Shown: piece by piece, positions 22,025 to 25,734 of the stretch
Layout of the letters: each line of letters starts with the position of its first letter
Position numbering within the stretch: position 1 is the first letter of the stretch
Program-made: the position numbers and the translations under genes
Assembly (NCBI GenBank): GCA_945888565.1
Contig: CAMDAL010000008.1
Coordinates: 1 to 25,734 of the forward strand
Source of the DNA: Devosia equisanguinis
GTDB taxonomy: Bacteria; Pseudomonadota; Alphaproteobacteria; Rhizobiales; Devosiaceae
Reading direction: 5' to 3'
Length of the DNA stretch: 25,734 nt
Notes under the pieces: generated by a model
The model's database searches: none
Told to the model about the DNA's origin: nothing
The model's input: the letters and a program-made list of their open reading frames with translations, nothing else

Positions 22025-23395
22025 TTATCGTGGCGGGCGGGGAAAACCTGCGAGCAGCAACACCAGCACCGTGGCGGCCAGCGCCGCTGTACCCGCGAAG
22101 GCGGTGGCGAAGTGGTAGTCGGTGCCGCCGGCGCCCGCTGCGATGGTCACCAGCACCGCCAGCGCCGCCGCGACCCCGGTCTGCTGCCCGGTGACGATCA
22201 GCCCGCCGGCCGTGCCCCGCACCCGCTCGTCGACCCCCGCCATGAACGCCACCGATCCCGCCGGCAGCGCCAGCCCCATGCCGCCGGCCGTCAGCACCAG
22301 CCCCGGCAGCACGGTGGTCCAGTACGATCCGCCCCCGGCGAGCGCCAGCAGCCCCTGCCCCAGCGTCACCAGCGCCACGCCCACCAGCAGCACCGGCTTC
22401 AGCCCCCAGCGTCCAATCAGCGTGCGCCCCACCAGCAGCGACACGTTCATCACCACCACTGTAGAGGGCACCAGCGCCAGCCCGGTCAGGAACGGCGGCA
22501 GGCCGATGATCCGTTGTAGGTAAAGCGTGACGAAGAACACATAGCCCGCCATCACTCCGCCGAGCCCAAAGATGGTGAACAGCGCCGCGGCCCGCTGACG
22601 GGAGGCCAAAAAGCCGCTGGGCAGCATCGGCGTCTCCGAACGCCGCTCCATCGCCACCCAGACGCCGGCAACAGCCAGTCCGGCAGCGATCAGCCCGATC
22701 ACCATCGGGCTCGCTAACCCCTCGGTTTCGGCCAACCCCAGGCCGGAGACGACCCCGCAGAGCGCCAGCGACACCAACGCAGGCGAAAGCCAGCTTGCTG
22801 GCTGCGCCGCTCCGCCGCCGCGCGCCGGCACGCGCAGCACCAGCAGCGGCACCAGCATTGCAATCAATGGCAGGTTGACCAGCATCACCGCCCGCCAGCC
22901 GAACAGCTCCACCAGTCCGCCACCGACCACCACCGCAATCGTCGCGCCGCCCGCCATCGCCGCCTGCGAGAACCCGAGCGCCCTCGCCCGCTCGGCCGGC
23001 GTCTCGAACAGCGTGGTCAACAGAGCCAGCGCCGCCGGCGCCACGGCGGCGGCCGCCATTCCCTGCGCGATCCGCGCGCCCACCAGCACAGCCGGGTTGC
23101 CAGCCAGTCCGCCTACCAGCGACGCCAGCGCGAACGCCACCAGCCCGCCCAGCAGCAGCGGCTTGTGCCCCAGCCGGTCGGCCAGCCGCCCGCCGAGGAG
23201 CAGCAGCGAGCCATAGGCGAGGGCGTATCCACCGGCCACCCATTGCAGCCCTCCGGCAAACCCCAGTTCCCGATCCATCGAGGCCAGCGCCACGTTGACG
23301 ATAGACACATCGAGCTGCAGCAGCATCTGCACCGCGCAGATCAGGTAGAGCGGCAGGTCGTTGGTGACGGTGCGGGAAGAGGAAAGCGCAATCAT
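22025..23395 (-). CDS. MFS transporter, DHA2-type drug exporter
   Basis: The 456-residue protein has about 14 hydrophobic segments, as in DHA2 drug/proton antiporters. The first segment contains QMLLQLDVSIVNVALASM (the D1/motif-like LDVSIVNVAL of DHA2), and motif A lies in GGRLADRLGHKPLLLGG (about 68-84); motif C-like GGGLVELFGWR follows in the fifth segment region. It is predicted to extrude drugs or metabolites across the inner membrane with proton entry. The start is ATG 23395. It sits 46 bases after the extensin-like stop on the same strand, and its stop is just before the truncated kinase. The substrate is unknown. Confidence 0.9.
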   Translation of the reverse strand: MIALSSSRTVTNDLPLYLICAVQMLLQLDVSIVNVALASMDRELGFAGGLQWVAGGYALAYGSLLLLGGRLADRLGHKPLLLGGLVAFALASLVGGLAGNPAVLVGARIAQGMAAAAVAPAALALLTTLFETPAERARALGFSQAAMAGGATIAVVVGGGLVELFGWRAVMLVNLPLIAMLVPLLVLRVPARGGGAAQPASWLSPALVSLALCGVVSGLGLAETEGLASPMVIGLIAAGLAVAGVWVAMERRSETPMLPSGFLASRQRAAALFTIFGLGGVMAGYVFFVTLYLQRIIGLPPFLTGLALVPSTVVVMNVSLLVGRTLIGRWGLKPVLLVGVALVTLGQGLLALAGGGSYWTTVLPGLVLTAGGMGLALPAGSVAFMAGVDERVRGTAGGLIVTGQQTGVAAALAVLVTIAAGAGGTDYHFATAFAGTAALAATVLVLLLAGFPRPPR

Positions 23396-23441
23396 GCCCC
23401 CGGCTTACGCGAGGCAGCGACGCTCCGATATTGGACGAAAG

Positions 23442-24377
23442 CTACTCACACAGCCGCGCCGTGCAGGTCTTGCCATGGCACCCGAGGTCGACATGAAAGT
23501 GGTCGTGGTGCTGGGCGTTCGCTTCCGGCCCCAGCACGGTGGTGAAGTGCGAGCAGGCCGCGCCGTGCGCATAGCGCAGCAGCCGGCCTTCGGGTGACAG
23601 CGCCTCCGCCCAGTCGCCCTCCACCGTCACGGTCCGCCCGTCCTCGAGCCTGAACCCCGTCACGTCGACCGCATCGGCAAAGGCGTGGAAGCTGAGATTG
23701 CCCTCCGACCCGTTGTTGACCCTGCGGCACATGTAGGACGTGCCGACGATCAGCTCGGCAATCTGCGTGTTCTCGCGCCCCATCAGGTAGCTGTCGACCG
23801 CCGCCACCCATTCGGGCAGGGCCGTCGCCATGCCGCAATCGGTGGTGATGCCGCCCGATAGCGGCACCATCCGGCCATTGGCGAGCACGGCGCTCACTTC
23901 CAGCGGCGACTGCGCCCCGCACTGGCCATCGACCACCGGCGGCAGCATCTTCGCCTCCACCTTGCCCTGCAGCACGGCCGGACAGGCAACCTGGTAGACC
24001 CGCGGTGGCGTCGGAACCTCGGGCGCCGCGATATGGGCGTCGGGCTCGACCTTCGGGGCTTCGGGCGTCTCAACGTCCGGACTGTCTGGTGTCTCGACCG
24101 CACGAACCACCGCCGTCTCGGGCGCTTCCCCCGGCCGCTGCCGCGGCATCGGCACCAGCAGACCGGCCTCGCGGTCGACGAGCGTCCAGGCCGGACGGAT
24201 CGCCGCCACAGGGGCGATGGCCTCGAGGCCGGCTGGACGCGCCTGGGGCACCGGGGGTGGTTCAACGCTCTCCTGCGCCAGCGCCGGCAGGCAGAGGAGC
24301 GTGGTGATCAGGATCAGGGTGTTCCGCAAGAGATGGCAACGCGGCGACGCATCGCGGGTTGCCCTCGTCCCGCGCAA
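23442..24377 (-). CDS. Extensin-like C-terminal domain protein (secreted, peptidase-like fold)
   Basis: The 311-residue protein has an N-terminal signal sequence (about 17-34, ending ALA before QES), a Pro/Glu-rich, low-complexity linker (about 36-125) and a C-terminal extensin-like domain (about 130-311). This domain keeps the metal-ligand pattern H231...D238 in SFHAFADAVDVTGF and HHDHFHVDL (290-298), which places it with D-Ala-D-Ala carboxypeptidase-like (M15-like) folds, plus eight cysteines in the C-terminal domain. It is probably a periplasmic enzyme acting on the cell wall. No ATG is available: TTG 24377 and TTG 24329 are both possible starts, and neither has a clear Shine-Dalgarno, so the N-terminus is uncertain. 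Confidence 0.85.
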   Translation of the reverse strand: MRGTRATRDASPRCHLLRNTLILITTLLCLPALAQESVEPPPVPQARPAGLEAIAPVAAIRPAWTLVDREAGLLVPMPRQRPGEAPETAVVRAVETPDSPDVETPEAPKVEPDAHIAAPEVPTPPRVYQVACPAVLQGKVEAKMLPPVVDGQCGAQSPLEVSAVLANGRMVPLSGGITTDCGMATALPEWVAAVDSYLMGRENTQIAELIVGTSYMCRRVNNGSEGNLSFHAFADAVDVTGFRLEDGRTVTVEGDWAEALSPEGRLLRYAHGAACSHFTTVLGPEANAQHHDHFHVDLGCHGKTCTARLCE

Positions 24378-24511
24378 ACCTCTGAAAACCCGGCGTTAAC
24401 CAGCGCTCGACCCTGCACGCCCCATTCACATCCGGTTCAATCGCCCGGCCTGATTCTCACCTGAAACAGGCCGCCGACAGAGCCGGCCTTGCATCAGGGA
24501 GCATGAAGTAA

Positions 24512-24850
24512 ATGCGTCGCTTTCTCGTCATCCTCGCTCTCGGCCTTGCCGCCGCCGCGCCCGTCGCCACCCCCGTAGTCGCCGGCCCGCACGAGTGGCA
24601 CTACTGCCCCACCGAGGCGCGCGGCACCGTCAGCCACAGTGGCGATGCCAGTTGGGTCGCCACCGGCCAGTCGAGCCGCCTGATCGACATGCGCATCGCC
24701 CCCATCGGCGGCATCACCGCCATGGTGTGCACCTACCGCATGTTCGGCACCGAATACTGGATCTACAAGCACCCCTCGGCCGCAATGCCGGTGTGCCAGC
24801 CGAGCGCCGACAGCAGCCGCCGCCCCGCCTTCTTCTGCCGCCCGATCTGA
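24512..24850 (+). CDS. Small secreted protein of unknown function, four cysteines
   Basis: The 112-residue product starts at ATG 24512 with GGGAGC upstream. Residues 1-24 form a signal peptide (basic RR, then hydrophobic LVILALGLAAAAPVA, cleavage likely after VVA). The mature part has four cysteines (C32, C73, C95, C109), suitable for two disulfides, and no membrane helix. No family was recognised. It lies between the divergent extensin-like gene and a convergent secreted-protein gene, with ten bases between their stops. Its function is unknown; it is probably periplasmic. Confidence 0.75.
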   Translation: MRRFLVILALGLAAAAPVATPVVAGPHEWHYCPTEARGTVSHSGDASWVATGQSSRLIDMRIAPIGGITAMVCTYRMFGTEYWIYKHPSAAMPVCQPSADSSRRPAFFCRPI

Positions 24851-24860
24851 GCGCCCACCC

Positions 24861-25346
24861 TCAGCCGCAGCGATCGAGCACGCGCTTGATCGCTGCGGAC
24901 GAGCCGCCGGCGCCAAAGCTGTTGCTGTCGTAAAAGTCGAAGCCGCCCTTGGCGTTCTTGTGCACGAACGCCACCGCCAGCGTCGCCTTAGCCTTCTGCG
25001 CGATCCCGGCCCACTGCCGCGCCACCGGCCCGCGCACCACCATCCACGCCCCGCCCGAGTTGATCAGCGGCATGTCTTGGGCGAAGCGCGGACTGCCGCC
25101 ATCGGCGGTGAGCGCCAGGTTCATCGTCGCGGCACGGCTGACCTGCTTGCCCGGCGCTCGGACGAAATAGCCCAGCGTCAGGTCGCCGCCGCGGCAGGCG
25201 AACTCGAACTGCGCCGCGCCGTTGTCGAAATAGGCGATCGGCACGTCGCCACCCTCGTAGCGCCAGTCCTCCTCCGCCCCGGCGGTGGCGGACAGCAGCA
25301 GCAGTGCCGCAATGGCGGAAATCAGTCGCAACATCGGCATCCTCAT
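24861..25346 (-). CDS. Secreted protein of unknown function
   Basis: The 161-residue product has a signal peptide (about 1-24, MLRLISAIAALLLLSATAGA before EED). The mature part is beta-rich, with a cysteine in FEFACRGGDLTLGYFVRAPGK and another at the end (DRCG), likely one disulfide; FDFYDSNSFGAGGSSAAIKRVLDRC looks like the end of small alphaproteobacterial periplasmic proteins. No family was identified with confidence. The start could be the first ATG (25346) or the second Met, nine bases later. It is convergent with the four-cysteine secreted protein. Its role is unknown. Confidence 0.75.
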   Translation of the reverse strand: MRMPMLRLISAIAALLLLSATAGAEEDWRYEGGDVPIAYFDNGAAQFEFACRGGDLTLGYFVRAPGKQVSRAATMNLALTADGGSPRFAQDMPLINSGGAWMVVRGPVARQWAGIAQKAKATLAVAFVHKNAKGGFDFYDSNSFGAGGSSAAIKRVLDRCG

Positions 25347-25446
25347 CGACCGCGGACAACAGACGCCCGCCCGACGGTTGTTCTATGGCCGAGGTTTACG
25401 CCCGCTTAACCAGACCGCTGCCGGCGATCACTAGTTGCTGACCGCA

Positions 25447-25734
25447 CTATCGCAGGCTGAATGGCGGATAGGTGTCCGTCACCAGCAGGAACGCGTAGGC
25501 CCAGACCCGCGTCCACCAGCGCCCGACGCCGACGACGAAGTCGAACATGCCGCGCGGGTAGCTGCCGGTGAACAGGATGGCGAACCACGCCACGATGGTT
25601 GCCAGCACCACGACAATGGTCAGCAGCGCCAGCACGATGTAGTGCGGGATGGCGAGCAGCCATTTGACCAGCGGCAGCCAACGGTTGAGCCGCCCGGCGT
25701 CAGGATACTCCACCTCGAGGTGCACCGACTGCGT
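25447..25734 (-). CDS. DUF4389 membrane protein (N-terminus beyond window edge)
   Basis: The frame is open to the right edge; the visible 95 codons include a GTG at 25725 that could be a start or internal. VHLEVEYPDAGRLNRW is followed by KWLLAIPHYIVLALLTIVVVLATIVAWFAILFTGSYPRG and FVVGVGRWWTRVWAYAFLLVTDTYPPFSL, the diagnostic blocks of DUF4389 with two membrane segments (about 28-53 and 72-84 of the visible part). Family function is unknown. It is the first visible gene of the right-hand minus-strand group, about 100 bases upstream of the secreted-protein gene. Confidence 0.85.
   Translation of the reverse strand, partial: TQSVHLEVEYPDAGRLNRWLPLVKWLLAIPHYIVLALLTIVVVLATIVAWFAILFTGSYPRGMFDFVVGVGRWWTRVWAYAFLLVTDTYPPFSLR

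Noticed and set aside
20907..23243. Single 778-codon minus-strand frame that would fuse extra sequence to the kinase
   Set aside because: Its first 400 codons are a Gly/Arg/Ala-rich shadow of the MFS gene in another frame; the real kinase sequence begins only after the MFS stop.

Overview
The window is GC-rich chromosomal DNA from an alphaproteobacterium, most likely a Hyphomicrobiales member related to Devosia. The evidence is the conserved order RNase D, lptC, lptA, lptB, rpoN, hpf, ptsN, an Hsp20/DUF1150 pair next to it, an IF3 whose N-terminus begins MRRP after an ATT start codon, and a uppP / FzlA-like GST / queG neighbourhood. The genus is an inference from gene order and style; no search was run. 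No tRNA, rRNA, CRISPR array, transposase or phage gene was seen, and no stretch above about 200 bases lacks a gene or a described element.

Left part (1-7400). A CapD/FlaA1-type nucleotide-sugar enzyme runs off the left edge on the minus strand. Divergent from it is a tightly overlapped plus-strand series, RNase D, lptC, lptA and lptB (lipopolysaccharide transport), followed by rpoN, hpf (ribosome hibernation) and ptsN (nitrogen PTS EIIA). rpoN is preceded by a near-consensus sigma-54 -24/-12 element, which suggests autoregulation. Facing this series is a heat-shock unit (hsp20 and a DUF1150 gene). Its leader combines a RpoH-like promoter with a hairpin that sequesters the ribosome-binding site, as in ROSE RNA thermometers.

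Middle (7400-17100). This part holds a family 2 glycosyltransferase; a long GC-rich inverted repeat; a minus-strand, translationally coupled group (arylamine N-acetyltransferase, YdeI-like, DUF1697, ribokinase); uppP (undecaprenyl-diphosphate recycling); and, divergent from uppP, a GST-fold protein resembling the division factor FzlA. A BrnT/BrnA-type toxin-antitoxin module with its own promoter and palindromic operator sits between the GST gene and queG. The only usable queG start is a TTG inside the antitoxin's last codons. An atypical SDR and a GNAT acetyltransferase follow queG; a convergent alpha/beta hydrolase ends on the same CTAG.

Right part (17100-25734). infC has an ATT start and a strong terminator. 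Then come a small membrane protein with a LysR regulator, a 43-residue protein divergent from the LysR gene, an RlmL-like RNA methyltransferase, and a hybrid sensor kinase broken in two ways: an in-frame TGA separates kinase from receiver, and the PAS domain lacks its N-terminal half. Upstream of the kinase lie a DHA2-type MFS exporter, an extensin-like peptidase-fold protein, two small secreted proteins of unknown function and a partial DUF4389 membrane protein.

Most of the window is core housekeeping. The parts most worth a second look are regulatory (sigma-54 site, heat-shock leader, ATT start, hpf-upstream palindrome), the brnTA/queG junction and the split kinase. No clearly new multi-gene system was found.
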